Shown: positions 6,731 through 15,033 of the stretch, one piece after another
Layout: the number at the start of each line of letters is the position of its first letter
Numbering within the stretch: the stretch's first letter is position 1
Assembly (NCBI GenBank): GCA_039818825.1
Contig: JBCBTD010000070.1
Span: forward strand, 1-20,236
Length of the DNA stretch: 20,236 nucleotides
Origin: JBCBTD01 sp039818825
Lineage (GTDB): Bacteria > Pseudomonadota > Alphaproteobacteria > Geminicoccales > Geminicoccaceae
Reading direction: 5' to 3'
Translations under genes and position numbers: made by a program
Notes under the pieces: model-generated
Database searches by the model: none
Told to the model about the DNA's origin: nothing
What the model saw: only the letters and a program-made list of their open reading frames with translations

Positions 6731-9140
6731 GCGAGGACGAGGCGGCGTCACCGGGATCGCCGCCGCGCAGCGGCGCGAGCGCTTCGCTCACGGCCGTGAA
6801 AGAGTCAGCGATCCCTCGGGCGATGGCCGGCGCATTCTCCGCCAAGCTCGTATCGTCGAGCGTCTTGGTTTCCAGACACCGCTCGAACAACTCGGTTGCG
6901 CCCAGATGGGTGGCGGCACTGCGAATGGCATGGGCGAGGTCGCGGAACCGGGTGCTGTCGCCATCAGCTGCCGCCGCCTGAAGCTGCGCGATCAATTCGG
7001 TGCTGTCGTCGATGAACGTGCCGACGACCTCGGCGACGAAACCGTCGCCCTGGTCGAGGCTCTGCAGCATGTCGAGCCGGCTCTGATCGATCACGACGCG
7101 CTCCGGCTCCACGGGGATTGGCGCCGCGCCGGTCTCGTCCGGCGACACCTCGCCCTGCAGCGCACGGAGCAGCTGGGCGCTTTCGACCGGTTTGGTCAGG
7201 TAGCTGTCGAAGCCCGCGGCGATGGCCGTCTCCCCGGCCTCGGGTGTCGCATCGGCGGTCAAGGCGATCAGTCGCGGCCTGGTGTGCCAGGTCGAGACCT
7301 CCGCCGCCACGGCCAGACCACCCATGCGCGGCATGTTCAAGTCGAGGATCGCAGAATCGAACGTCGCCGCCCGTAGGGCCGCGACCGCTTCGGCACCGTC
7401 GGCTGCCAGGACCACGCGATGGCCCACGCGACCCAGCAGCCGCTCCAGGACCTGCAAGTTCACACGGTTGTCGTCGGCAACCAGCACGTCGAGCGATGGG
7501 CCAATCGGGCGGACCCGTAAGGACGACTCGTCCCCGCCGGGCGGTTCGGCCGTCACGACGGCGGCGCGCAAGGCTCGCGTCAGAACGACCGGGCTCGGCT
7601 CCGCCGGCAGGACTGCGATCGCCTCGGGTGGGTCGGCGGACCCGAGGACGACCAGCTCGCGGCCATCGCTTCTGACCGGTTGCCGCGTTCGACCGTCGAC
7701 CAGCCAGACGTCCACGCAACCCGCGGCAGCGCCACGGGCACCTCCGCCCGGCGTGGTGAAGCGCAGCCGCGCACCGGTTGCCTCGAGCAGATCGCGCTGT
7801 TTGGGTGTGGGGATCCCGTGCAGCAAGATCTCCTCGAGCCTGCCGCCGCCTTCGCCGATGGTCGATGGCTCGATCGGTAGGCTGACGTGGAAGGAGCTTC
7901 CTTTACCCGGAGTGCTTGCCAGTTCGATTCGTCCGCCGGCGGCGTCGACGAGCTGCTTGACGATCGCGAGGCCGAGCCCGGTCCCGCCATGGCGACGCGT
8001 CTCGCCCTCGTCAAGCTGCGTGAATCGCTCGAAGACCCGTGACTGCGCATCGGTCGGGATGCCGCAGCCCGTGTCCGCCACGATCAGTTCGAGCCAAAGA
8101 TCGCTGCCATGGCCGGCGCGATTGGCGACGATGCGGACCTCGCCCCGGTCGGTGAACTTGATCGCGTTGGCGACCAGGTTGACCAACACCTGGTGGATCG
8201 TGCGACGGGCGCCCACGACCAGGGGCGGTAGACTCGGATCGACCCGCAGCCACAGCGCCAGACCCTTGCGCCCGGCTTCGTGGGTCAGCAGATCCCGAAC
8301 TTCCAAGAGCAGGCGCTGCAGGTCGAACGTCGTCGACGCGGTCGACTCGGCACCGGCCTCGATCCGCGCGATGTCGAGCACGTCCTCGATCATGTTCAAC
8401 AGATGGTGCCCGGCGCTGTGGATCGTTCGCGCCATGTCTCGCTGACTGGTCGACAGCGGTGTGCCGCGCAGCAGTTCGGTCATACCGAGAATGGCGTGGA
8501 GCGGGGTACGCAGCTCGTGGCTCATGGTTGCGAGGAAGCGGCTCTTGGCCTGGCTGGACTCCTCGGCCCGGCGGCGCGCGTCGTGGAGCTGGGTGAGCAG
8601 CCGCAGGCAATAGCCGGGGATCAACACCAGCGCCATGGCAAGGCCGACGTTGAGCATGCCCAGGCCCGACCAGAACGGGCTGTAGACGATCAACATGCCG
8701 AACAGCCCGAGCGAGATGGCCGCCGAGACCATCATCGACCCGCGGCCGTAGCGGAAGCCGTGACCCAGGGTGACCCAGAGCAGCAGCGGATAGAGCAGGG
8801 AGGTCGGCGCGCCGCCGATCGCCATACCCGCCACGATCCCGGCATGGTCGACCAGCATGCTGCCGCCGCGGCGGTAGGGGCGGACCTTGGGGTCGATCAG
8901 GATCCACACGAAGTGCACGAGTGAGACGACGAGCACGGCGACGGCGAGCTGCAAGGGCGAGGGCACCCACCAGCCGGGCGCGGCCTCCGGCATGGGGCCT
9001 AGCAGCGCGTAGACCACCAGTGCCGCGACGATGACGATCCGCACGAGCGATTGTTCGTGCTCGGTGTCGCCGCGGCGGGAGAGCCGCTCGACGGTCCAGT
9101 GCAAGGGCCTGCGCGTCAGGCCCGCCAACTGGCGGTTCAT
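6630..9140 (-). CDS. rpfC: RpfC-type hybrid sensor histidine kinase (TM input, HK, REC, HPt)
   Basis: Inner-membrane sensor of 836 residues, expected to bind DSF and control both the phosphorelay and RpfF. The N-terminus (RRGDTEHEQSLVRI, 22-35) and the block SLLYPLLLWVTLGHGFRYG (114-132) echo Xanthomonas RpfC as I recall it. About five to six membrane helices lie between 31 and 180. Then come the HisKA domain with His208 (MSHELRTP), the N box (NLVANAIKF, 321-329), G1 (DTGCG, 356-360), G2 (GGTGLGL, 385-391), a receiver with Asp556/Asp557, phospho-acceptor Asp600, Thr628 and Lys650, and an HPt domain with His737 (AHAIRSAATHLGA). Residues 430-540 look like a degenerate second receiver. The final 40 residues are Pro/Ser-rich and overlap rpfF. 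The start is the ATG at 9140, coupled (ATGA) to the upstream gene's stop. Confidence 0.9.
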   Translation of the reverse strand: MNRQLAGLTRRPLHWTVERLSRRGDTEHEQSLVRIVIVAALVVYALLGPMPEAAPGWWVPSPLQLAVAVLVVSLVHFVWILIDPKVRPYRRGGSMLVDHAGIVAGMAIGGAPTSLLYPLLLWVTLGHGFRYGRGSMMVSAAISLGLFGMLIVYSPFWSGLGMLNVGLAMALVLIPGYCLRLLTQLHDARRRAEESSQAKSRFLATMSHELRTPLHAILGMTELLRGTPLSTSQRDMARTIHSAGHHLLNMIEDVLDIARIEAGAESTASTTFDLQRLLLEVRDLLTHEAGRKGLALWLRVDPSLPPLVVGARRTIHQVLVNLVANAIKFTDRGEVRIVANRAGHGSDLWLELIVADTGCGIPTDAQSRVFERFTQLDEGETRRHGGTGLGLAIVKQLVDAAGGRIELASTPGKGSSFHVSLPIEPSTIGEGGGRLEEILLHGIPTPKQRDLLEATGARLRFTTPGGGARGAAAGCVDVWLVDGRTRQPVRSDGRELVVLGSADPPEAIAVLPAEPSPVVLTRALRAAVVTAEPPGGDESSLRVRPIGPSLDVLVADDNRVNLQVLERLLGRVGHRVVLAADGAEAVAALRAATFDSAILDLNMPRMGGLAVAAEVSTWHTRPRLIALTADATPEAGETAIAAGFDSYLTKPVESAQLLRALQGEVSPDETGAAPIPVEPERVVIDQSRLDMLQSLDQGDGFVAEVVGTFIDDSTELIAQLQAAAADGDSTRFRDLAHAIRSAATHLGATELFERCLETKTLDDTSLAENAPAIARGIADSFTAVSEALAPLRGGDPGDAASSSLSGVPASTGPGPAAPSCVDPDDRAPEPARSRDW

Positions 9141-11320
9141 CGTCGGTTGGGCAGCGCAATCACCGGCGCCGGGGGACGGCCTTCCAGGAAACGCGCTTGG
9201 AATGCCGCCGCCGGCACCGCGTGGCTGAACAGTTGGCCCTGCACGGCGTCGCAACCGATCTCGCGGAGGATCGCGAGCTGATCCTCGGTCTCCACGCCTT
9301 CGGCGATCACCGTGAGGTCGAGCTTGTGGCAGAGCTGGACGATACCTTCGACGATCGACCGGTCGCTGCGGCTGCTCGAGAGGTTGTGGACGAAGCTCTG
9401 GTCGATCTTCAGCTTGCTGACGGGCAACCGGCGGACGTAGGCGAGCGACGAGTAGCCGGTTCCGAAGTCGTCCAGCGACAGCGTGACCCCGAGCGAGCAC
9501 AGGCGGTTCAAGCTTTCCATCGCCGTTTGGGTGTGCTCGATGATCGAGGTCTCGGTGAGTTCGATCTCGACGGCAGTGGGGTCGACGCCGGTCTCGCGCA
9601 ACAACCGCTCCACCGCCAGGTCGATGCCCGGCACGCGGAACTGGGTCGGCGAGATGTTGACCGCCAGGCGGGTCGCGAAGCCCATGTCGTACCAGCGTCG
9701 GAGGCTGGTGAACGCCTCCTTCATCACGCCGTTCGTCAAGGTTCCGATCAGCCCCAGCTCCTCGCAGAGGCCGATGAACTCACCCGGCAGGACCAGGCCG
9801 CGGGTGGGGTGTTGCCAGCGCACCAGGACTTCGGCGCCCAGCACCGCATGATCGGCGATGGCGATCTGCGGTTGGTAGTGCAGCACGAACTGCTCGCGCG
9901 CGAGCGCATCGCGCAGGTCCCGCTCCATCGCCAGCAACCGCGACGCCGAAGCATTCATGTCCTGGGCGTAGAACCGATAGTCGTCCCGGCCGCTGGCCTT
10001 GGCCCGGTACATCGCCAGCTCGGCCTTGCGCGCGATCTGATCCGAGCTACGGCCGTCGCGCGGGATCAGCGCGATCCCGAAGCTGGCACCCGAGTGGATC
10101 TCCTGCCCGCGGATCATGAAGGGTTGCGAGAAGGTTTCGCGCAGCCGGCCGACGAGATCGACGACGTCGTCGACCCGGCGCATGTCGGTAGCGAGGATCG
10201 CGAACTCGTCGCCGCCGAGGCGGGCCAACGTGTCGCCCTCACGAAGGCATCGGGTCAGGCGCTGGGCGACGCCTAGCAGGAGGGCATCGCCGAAGCTGTG
10301 TCCGAACACGTCGTTGACGCTCTTGAACCGGTCGAGGTCGAGCATCACGAACGCTGACATCTCTTGGCTGCGTAGCGTCCGCGCACCTTCCTGGTGCAGG
10401 CGGTCGAGCAGTCGGTCGCGATTGACCAAGCCGGTCAGCCGGTCGCGGTGGCGAGCCTCTTGGAGCTGGGCCTCCTCACGGCGGATGTCGGTGACGTCCA
10501 ACCCGACGCTGACGACCTCGGTGACTTGGCCGGCGCCGTCGAACAGCGGCGACCGCGTGGTCAGCATCCGGCGCCGCGCACCTTCGTTGCCGATCAGATC
10601 GAGCTCGACGGCGGTGAGCGACCGTCCGGTATCGAAGACCTTGGCGTTCAGCAGATTCTCCTGGTCGGCCCCTGCGCCTTGCAGCACCTCGACCAACGGC
10701 CGACCCATCGCCTCCTCACCGAACATCTGGCGCCACGTTTGGTTGGCCAAGGTCAGGCGGCCTTCGCGATCCGTGGCGTGAACGGCGGCCGGCAGCTGCT
10801 CCAGGAGCTGGAACCACTGCGCCTGCAGCGCAGCACTGCGCGAGCGGTCGCGTTCGAGCGTGTCTTCGAGGTGCCGCGCCCGCTCTTCCAAGAGGCGCTG
10901 CTGGCGACGCAGCGTCAGAAGGTTCCGTGCGCGTGCGCGGAACTCAAGATGATCCACCGGACTGAGCAGGAAATCCGTGGCGCCGGCCTCCAGGGCCCGG
11001 TAGCAGTAGTCGCGGTCCTCGTAGACCGTGATGACGATGATCGGTGTCTCGTCGCCGCCCGGGAGCGCGCGGAACGCGGCGATGAAGGCAGCACCGTTCA
11101 TCTGCGGCATTTTGTAGTCGGTGATGACGAGATCGGGAATGGCGAGGCGTGCCGCTTCCAGTGCGGCGACCGGGTCAGCGAAGGCTTGGACATGCAGACC
11201 TTCTTCGACCGAGGCCGTGAGTCGGGTGAGGATGTTGCGGTTGGTGATGCGGTCGTCGATGACGAAAACGCGCGCAACGCTGGGTTGTGGTCCCCGACCG
11301 CCGGCCGACTCTGACGTCAC
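9137..11320 (-). CDS. Response regulator REC-PAS-GGDEF-EAL (c-di-GMP turnover)
   Basis: Cytoplasmic protein of 727 residues that should make and/or break cyclic di-GMP under phosphorelay control. The receiver (about 16-135) has Asp22/Asp23 and phospho-acceptor Asp68 (VITDYKMP). A coiled linker (135-168) leads to PAS (168-282). The GGDEF domain (290-455) has an intact GGDEF at 369-373 and an RxxD inhibitory site (Arg360-Asp363) five residues before it. The EAL domain (462-715) shows GAEVLVRW, NISPTQF, ELTET, LDDFGTGYSSL, KID, AEGVET and QGQLFS, so the metal and substrate ligands look complete. The start is the GTG at 11320, preceded by GCGGGGG; longer starts add non-protein-like sequence. Its stop overlaps rpfC's ATG by four bases. 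It occupies the place of RpfG, whose output in Xanthomonas is HD-GYP. Confidence 0.92.
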   Translation of the reverse strand: MTSESAGGRGPQPSVARVFVIDDRITNRNILTRLTASVEEGLHVQAFADPVAALEAARLAIPDLVITDYKMPQMNGAAFIAAFRALPGGDETPIIVITVYEDRDYCYRALEAGATDFLLSPVDHLEFRARARNLLTLRRQQRLLEERARHLEDTLERDRSRSAALQAQWFQLLEQLPAAVHATDREGRLTLANQTWRQMFGEEAMGRPLVEVLQGAGADQENLLNAKVFDTGRSLTAVELDLIGNEGARRRMLTTRSPLFDGAGQVTEVVSVGLDVTDIRREEAQLQEARHRDRLTGLVNRDRLLDRLHQEGARTLRSQEMSAFVMLDLDRFKSVNDVFGHSFGDALLLGVAQRLTRCLREGDTLARLGGDEFAILATDMRRVDDVVDLVGRLRETFSQPFMIRGQEIHSGASFGIALIPRDGRSSDQIARKAELAMYRAKASGRDDYRFYAQDMNASASRLLAMERDLRDALAREQFVLHYQPQIAIADHAVLGAEVLVRWQHPTRGLVLPGEFIGLCEELGLIGTLTNGVMKEAFTSLRRWYDMGFATRLAVNISPTQFRVPGIDLAVERLLRETGVDPTAVEIELTETSIIEHTQTAMESLNRLCSLGVTLSLDDFGTGYSSLAYVRRLPVSKLKIDQSFVHNLSSSRSDRSIVEGIVQLCHKLDLTVIAEGVETEDQLAILREIGCDAVQGQLFSHAVPAAAFQARFLEGRPPAPVIALPNRR

Positions 11321-11401
11321 GGCTGCCCCCGCTCTGCCGACGTGCACTGCTCCAGCAGCCGAACATAGGGGCGAAGCCGATAAGACGAAAGTGCCAAAAG
11401 G

Positions 11402-11896
11402 TTGCGCAACCAGCGCGTGTTTCCCGGCGGCTCTAGGGCGTTGAGACCGACGCCACCGGACGGTCGTGGATGGGGCGCGCCTCGTCGCCCGGTCGTCGGC
11501 GTCGGGGCGATCGTTTGGCAGCGTGACAAAGTGGTGTTGATTCGTCGCGGAAAGCCGCCGCGTGTGGGCGAGTGGAGCCTGCCTGGCGGCCACCAGGAGT
11601 GGGGCGAAACCGTCGAGGACGCCGTACGCAGGGAGGTCAGGGAGGAGACCGGTCTCGAACTCGGCACGTTACGATTCGTGGCGGTGGTCGATCTCATCCA
11701 TCGTGGTTCTGACGCAACAGTGGACCGACATTTTACGTTGGTGGACTTCACGGCCGAAGCCGTAGGCGGCGACCTCAGGGCTGCGAGCGATGCCGCCGCC
11801 GCCGCCTGGTTCGGTCTCGACGCAATCCGGCAGTTGGGGTTGTGGAGTGAGACGCTGCGCGTGATCGAGGAGGCGTCGGTGACGCGCAGCTCATGA
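11402..11896 (+). CDS. Nudix hydrolase
   Basis: Nucleoside-diphosphate-linked pyrophosphohydrolase of about 164 residues (TTG start at 11402) or 159 residues (GTG at 11417); neither has a good Shine-Dalgarno. The Nudix box GX5EX7REUXEEXGU is complete at residues 63-85: Gly63, Glu69, Arg77-Glu78, Glu81-Glu82 and Gly84, with WSLPGG just before it. The substrate (ADP-ribose, an oxidised nucleotide or another NDP-X) cannot be told from the box alone. It is divergent from the REC-PAS-GGDEF-EAL gene with about 80 bases between starts, and convergent with the XRE gene. A link to DSF signalling is not implied by its motifs. Confidence 0.87.
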   Translation: MRNQRVFPGGSRALRPTPPDGRGWGAPRRPVVGVGAIVWQRDKVVLIRRGKPPRVGEWSLPGGHQEWGETVEDAVRREVREETGLELGTLRFVAVVDLIHRGSDATVDRHFTLVDFTAEAVGGDLRAASDAAAAAWFGLDAIRQLGLWSETLRVIEEASVTRSS

Positions 11897-11899
11897 TAC

Positions 11900-11919
11900 C
11901 GCTCGGCAACGACCGAGCG
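11900..11919. terminator. Hairpin between convergent Nudix and XRE genes
   Basis: A perfect 7-bp stem, CGCTCGG (11900-11906) with CCGAGCG (11913-11919), has a six-base CAACGA loop. It lies in the 46-base gap between the two convergent stops. There is no T tract on either side, so it may be a weak bidirectional terminator or mRNA 3' stabiliser. Confidence 0.4.
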
Positions 11920-11942
11920 TCGCCTGTGGCGCGGTGCCGTCG

Positions 11943-12383
11943 TCAGTCGTTGGCGGCGACGGATTCCGGAGAACCCGCGGCGAGCGCGCGGGCGAGGTTG
12001 CACACCGCTTCCTGATGGCGACGGTTGGTCATGGCGGCGAAGTTGCGCGCGAGCTCCAAAAGCATCCGCTGCTGTGGCAGCAGCTCCGTCTTCCCTTCGT
12101 TCCGGCTGTCGACCACGTCTTCGTAGAAATGTGAGATGTCGACGCCCAACGCCTGCGCGATATGGTAAAGCCGGCCGGCCGAGATGCGGTTGATGCCGGT
12201 CTCGTACTTGTGGGCCTGCTGGTAGGTAACGCCGATCAGCTCGGCGAGCTGCTGTTGCGTCAAGCCGAGCATGATGCGCCGCTGGCGGATTCGCGAGCTG
12301 ACGAAGCGATCGACGTCGACGGCCCGGCTCCGGCGAGGTTGGCGCGTAACGACGTCGGTAGGGGCACGAGCCGGACCGGACAT
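11943..12383 (-). CDS. XRE-family transcriptional regulator
   Basis: DNA-binding protein of 146 residues with a Cro/C1-type helix-turn-helix at about 31-85 (RIRQRRIMLGLTQQQLAELI followed by YQQAHKYETGINRIS). This is the single-HTH type with a helical C-terminal tail common in Rhodospirillales-like genomes. The start is the ATG at 12383 because GGAG lies seven bases upstream; a TTG at 12422 would extend it by 13 residues but has no ribosome-binding site. A palindrome at 12408-12420, just upstream of the start, could be its own operator. The gene lies downstream of the acylase gene on the same strand with a 115-base gap, so it probably has its own promoter. Targets are unknown. Confidence 0.85.
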   Translation of the reverse strand: MSGPARAPTDVVTRQPRRSRAVDVDRFVSSRIRQRRIMLGLTQQQLAELIGVTYQQAHKYETGINRISAGRLYHIAQALGVDISHFYEDVVDSRNEGKTELLPQQRMLLELARNFAAMTNRRHQEAVCNLARALAAGSPESVAAND

Positions 12384-12407
12384 GCGGCACTCCGAGCGAG
12401 AAGGACA

Positions 12408-12420
12408 GAGCAATTTGCTC
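12408..12420. promoter_or_regulatory. Palindrome upstream of XRE gene, possible operator
   Basis: GAGCAA-T-TTGCTC is a perfect 6+1+6 palindrome in a short AT-rich island, 25 bases before the XRE ATG. Its place between a putative promoter and the ribosome-binding site fits autoregulation, but there is no direct evidence of binding. Confidence 0.35.
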
Positions 12421-12498
12421 AATTAACGATAAAATACCACCAAACCGCGAACAGCCTAGGGGTTTTTTGTCGTTCTCGGCAGTTCGGACGCGCCGCGC

Positions 12499-14958
12499 TC
12501 AACGAGAGGTAGGGTTCGGCTGCAAAATCTGGACGTTTGTCGGAGTCGATGGTGCGGCCATTCGCACGTCCTCGCCTGCACGCCAAACGGCCGACAAATC
12601 GTCGTAGTGCCGCGACAGTGGATGGCCGACTTGGCCGGTGGCGGCAACGAAGCGTGAGTTCGCTGGCGTCCCGAGATCGACGATCTGGCGATAGCTCACA
12701 CCGTGATCGCTGGGGAACAAGGGCGGGGTCGGCGACCGCGAGGGGCTTGCTGCACGCAAGGTCGTATCGTCGCCGCCGATCGGCCAGTTGCGATCGCCGA
12801 ATGCGGCCAGCGGTCCGAGCCGCCCGAACAGATCGTGTTGCAGCGTCGCCGGGTGTTGAACACCCCATTGCCAACCGGCGTCGTCCGGCCCGATCGCGCT
12901 ACGCAGCTGATCCAACGCGGCCTCCAACGACCTGCCGAGCAGCGCCGGGCACGTCTCGACGACCGCTTCGGTGCCCACATCGTCGCACCAGTGACCACGG
13001 TCGGTCAGCGCCCGCTTGGTGAAACCGGCGCGTTGACCGCGATAGGCGTCGTAGAGTGGTCCGAGTTCGTCGGCGTAGAGCGCTTCGCCGAACGTTCGAT
13101 ACCAGGTGGCGAACACGGTTGCCTCGGTGCTCGCGGCGTCCACCATCCGGTCCCAGCCGCGGAGCCGGCCGAGCCAAGCCCGCGCGTCGCCACGTTGCGT
13201 CTCGGCGGTCAGCATCAGCGGCAGCAGATCGACCGCCAGTCCCGAGCGTTCGTCGTTCTGCAGCGTGCGGAAGCTGGCCACGTCGTGCTGTCGGTCAGGC
13301 AGCTGCTCGACGATGCGCGCCATCCGGTAGGGGTCGTCCCAGCGCCGCGACAGGAGGTAGGGGTAGGTCTCGTCGACGACCGCGTTGTTGGCGTTCGCGA
13401 CCCAGCCCGCAGGTGGGTCCACGGCGCGAGGCAGTTCGTCGAACGGCACGAAGCCGACCCACTCCGACGCGGCCTGCCAGCCCTCCGTCGGCAAGGTGCC
13501 GTCGCCGGACCGCCGGATCGGGACGGCTCCCGGGACGATCAAGCCGATTTGCCCGTCGGTGTCGGCGTAGAAAACGTTCTGCTGCGGATTCCGGAACCGC
13601 TCCAGCGTGCTGACGAACGCTGGCCAGTCCTGGGCGAGCGGCAGGCCGAGGCCCGCTTCGATGGCGTGGTCGTCGTCACTCAGCGCCGTCCAGCGCAGCG
13701 CCATTGCCCGTTGGTCGCCACCCGACGGTCGGGCGCTGGGGACCAGGTCCGAAATCAGGGGACCGTTCACGCTCCAGCGGACGCGCAACGTCTCGTCGGC
13801 GCAGCCGCGGCAACGGATCAGGTCGTTCTCGATCACCAGTGGGGCCGTGCCGTCAGGGGTGCGCGTCGCCGGTCCGCCCTCAGCGACCAAGGATTCCACC
13901 ACCAAGTCTTGAACGTCGCTGCTGGTGTTGGTCATGCCCCACGCCGTTCGGTCGGTGCGGCCCAGCACGAACGCCGGCAGGCCAGGCAAAGTGGCGCCGA
14001 CGACCTCCAGCTCGGGCGTCTTCAGTCCAGCGAGATACCAGGTCCCCGGCATCGTCAGCTTCAGATGTGGGTCATTGGCCAACAACGGCGCACCCGTCGC
14101 GGTATGCTCGCCGGAGACGACCCAGCCGTTGGAGCCGTGGCCGGGCGGCGGTGCCGGCGGCAAGGCTGCCGACAGCGCGGCGAGGTCGAAGTCCTCGAGG
14201 TTCTTCGTCAGGCGCGCCAAGGTGACGGGTTCGGTCGGCGCGTGGCCCGGGAACAGCTCGTCGTAGCGCTCCGGCGTGACAGCGGCCGCGAGCCGCGCCC
14301 GCAACAGCTCGCGCCGCCAGTTGCCGGCCAGGTCGAACGCCATGAGCCGTGCCCACACCACGCTGTCGGTTGCGGCCCAGGGTTCGGGGCGATGCCACAG
14401 CAACCAGAATTCGGGGGGCAGGGGGCCGTCCGGCTGGGCCAGATAGGCGTTGATGCCAGCCGTGTAGGCATCGACCAGCCCTCGGGCCCGGGGCGTCAGC
14501 TTGTCGAGGCTGGCCTCGGCGTGGTCGTAGAAGCGCATCAGCCGCATGAACCGATCGACGCCGAGCCCACCGGCACCGATCAGCTCGGCCAATCGCCCCG
14601 CGCCGATGCGGCGCCGGAGCTCGAGCTGCCACAGCCGGTCCTGCGCATGGACCCAGCCGAGGGCGAAGTACCCGTCGGCTTCGCTGCCAGCTTCGATGTA
14701 GGGGATCGCCTGAGCGTCGCGGCGAATGGTGACGGGACCGCTCAGGCCGTCGACGAGCCGTTCGCCGTCGTGGCGGGGCAGCGACGACCACAGCAGGCCG
14801 CCGACGCCGATCGCGACGATCAGCACAACGACCGCCAGCACCGTCACGATCCGTCTCAGCCATCGAACCACGGTCGACCGGTCCCGTTGCGTGCTCGTCC
14901 ATGTCGACGATGCCAGATGCGGCCGCGGCGAGCGATGGGCCAATCGGCCGGCAGTCAT
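12499..14958 (-). CDS. Penicillin acylase family Ntn-hydrolase, membrane-anchored
   Basis: Amidohydrolase precursor of about 819 residues that cuts itself into alpha and beta chains. A single hydrophobic helix (about 36-57, after RWLRR) suggests a periplasmic enzyme held by a signal anchor. The alpha part has the family block GYFALGWVHAQDRLWQLE (96-113). The nucleophile is Ser276 in HGSNGW, which becomes the first residue of the beta chain. NDPHL (295-299), GRTDRTAWG and WVANANN further support the family. The ATG at 14958 is preferred (AAGG just upstream); an ATG at 14982 and an internal GTG before the anchor are possible. Substrate is not predictable: the family covers penicillin G, glutaryl-cephalosporin and acyl-homoserine-lactone acylases. 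It is divergent from the his operon. Confidence 0.88.
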   Translation of the reverse strand: MTAGRLAHRSPRPHLASSTWTSTQRDRSTVVRWLRRIVTVLAVVVLIVAIGVGGLLWSSLPRHDGERLVDGLSGPVTIRRDAQAIPYIEAGSEADGYFALGWVHAQDRLWQLELRRRIGAGRLAELIGAGGLGVDRFMRLMRFYDHAEASLDKLTPRARGLVDAYTAGINAYLAQPDGPLPPEFWLLWHRPEPWAATDSVVWARLMAFDLAGNWRRELLRARLAAAVTPERYDELFPGHAPTEPVTLARLTKNLEDFDLAALSAALPPAPPPGHGSNGWVVSGEHTATGAPLLANDPHLKLTMPGTWYLAGLKTPELEVVGATLPGLPAFVLGRTDRTAWGMTNTSSDVQDLVVESLVAEGGPATRTPDGTAPLVIENDLIRCRGCADETLRVRWSVNGPLISDLVPSARPSGGDQRAMALRWTALSDDDHAIEAGLGLPLAQDWPAFVSTLERFRNPQQNVFYADTDGQIGLIVPGAVPIRRSGDGTLPTEGWQAASEWVGFVPFDELPRAVDPPAGWVANANNAVVDETYPYLLSRRWDDPYRMARIVEQLPDRQHDVASFRTLQNDERSGLAVDLLPLMLTAETQRGDARAWLGRLRGWDRMVDAASTEATVFATWYRTFGEALYADELGPLYDAYRGQRAGFTKRALTDRGHWCDDVGTEAVVETCPALLGRSLEAALDQLRSAIGPDDAGWQWGVQHPATLQHDLFGRLGPLAAFGDRNWPIGGDDTTLRAASPSRSPTPPLFPSDHGVSYRQIVDLGTPANSRFVAATGQVGHPLSRHYDDLSAVWRAGEDVRMAAPSTPTNVQILQPNPTSR

Positions 14959-14972
14959 GCCTTGGGGCTGCC

Positions 14973-15001
14973 TTGTTCGCAACGTGCGCCTTCTTTATAG
15001 G
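14973..15001 (+). promoter_or_regulatory. Sigma-70-like promoter of the his operon
   Basis: TTGTTC (14973-14978), a 17-base spacer, then TATAGG (14996-15001). This matches about 3/6 at -35 and 4/6 at -10 with ideal spacing. Transcription would start near 15008, leaving only about 8 bases before the ATG at 15016 but 26-32 before the later hisG starts, which favours those. Confidence 0.45.
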
Positions 15002-15033
15002 GACGCTCCGGGCCGATGCGGCCGTTTCGGGGG

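Noticed and set aside
12703..15000. Long plus-strand frame opposite the acylase gene
   Set aside because: The acylase frame has catalytic motifs; this one has shadow composition and no motifs.
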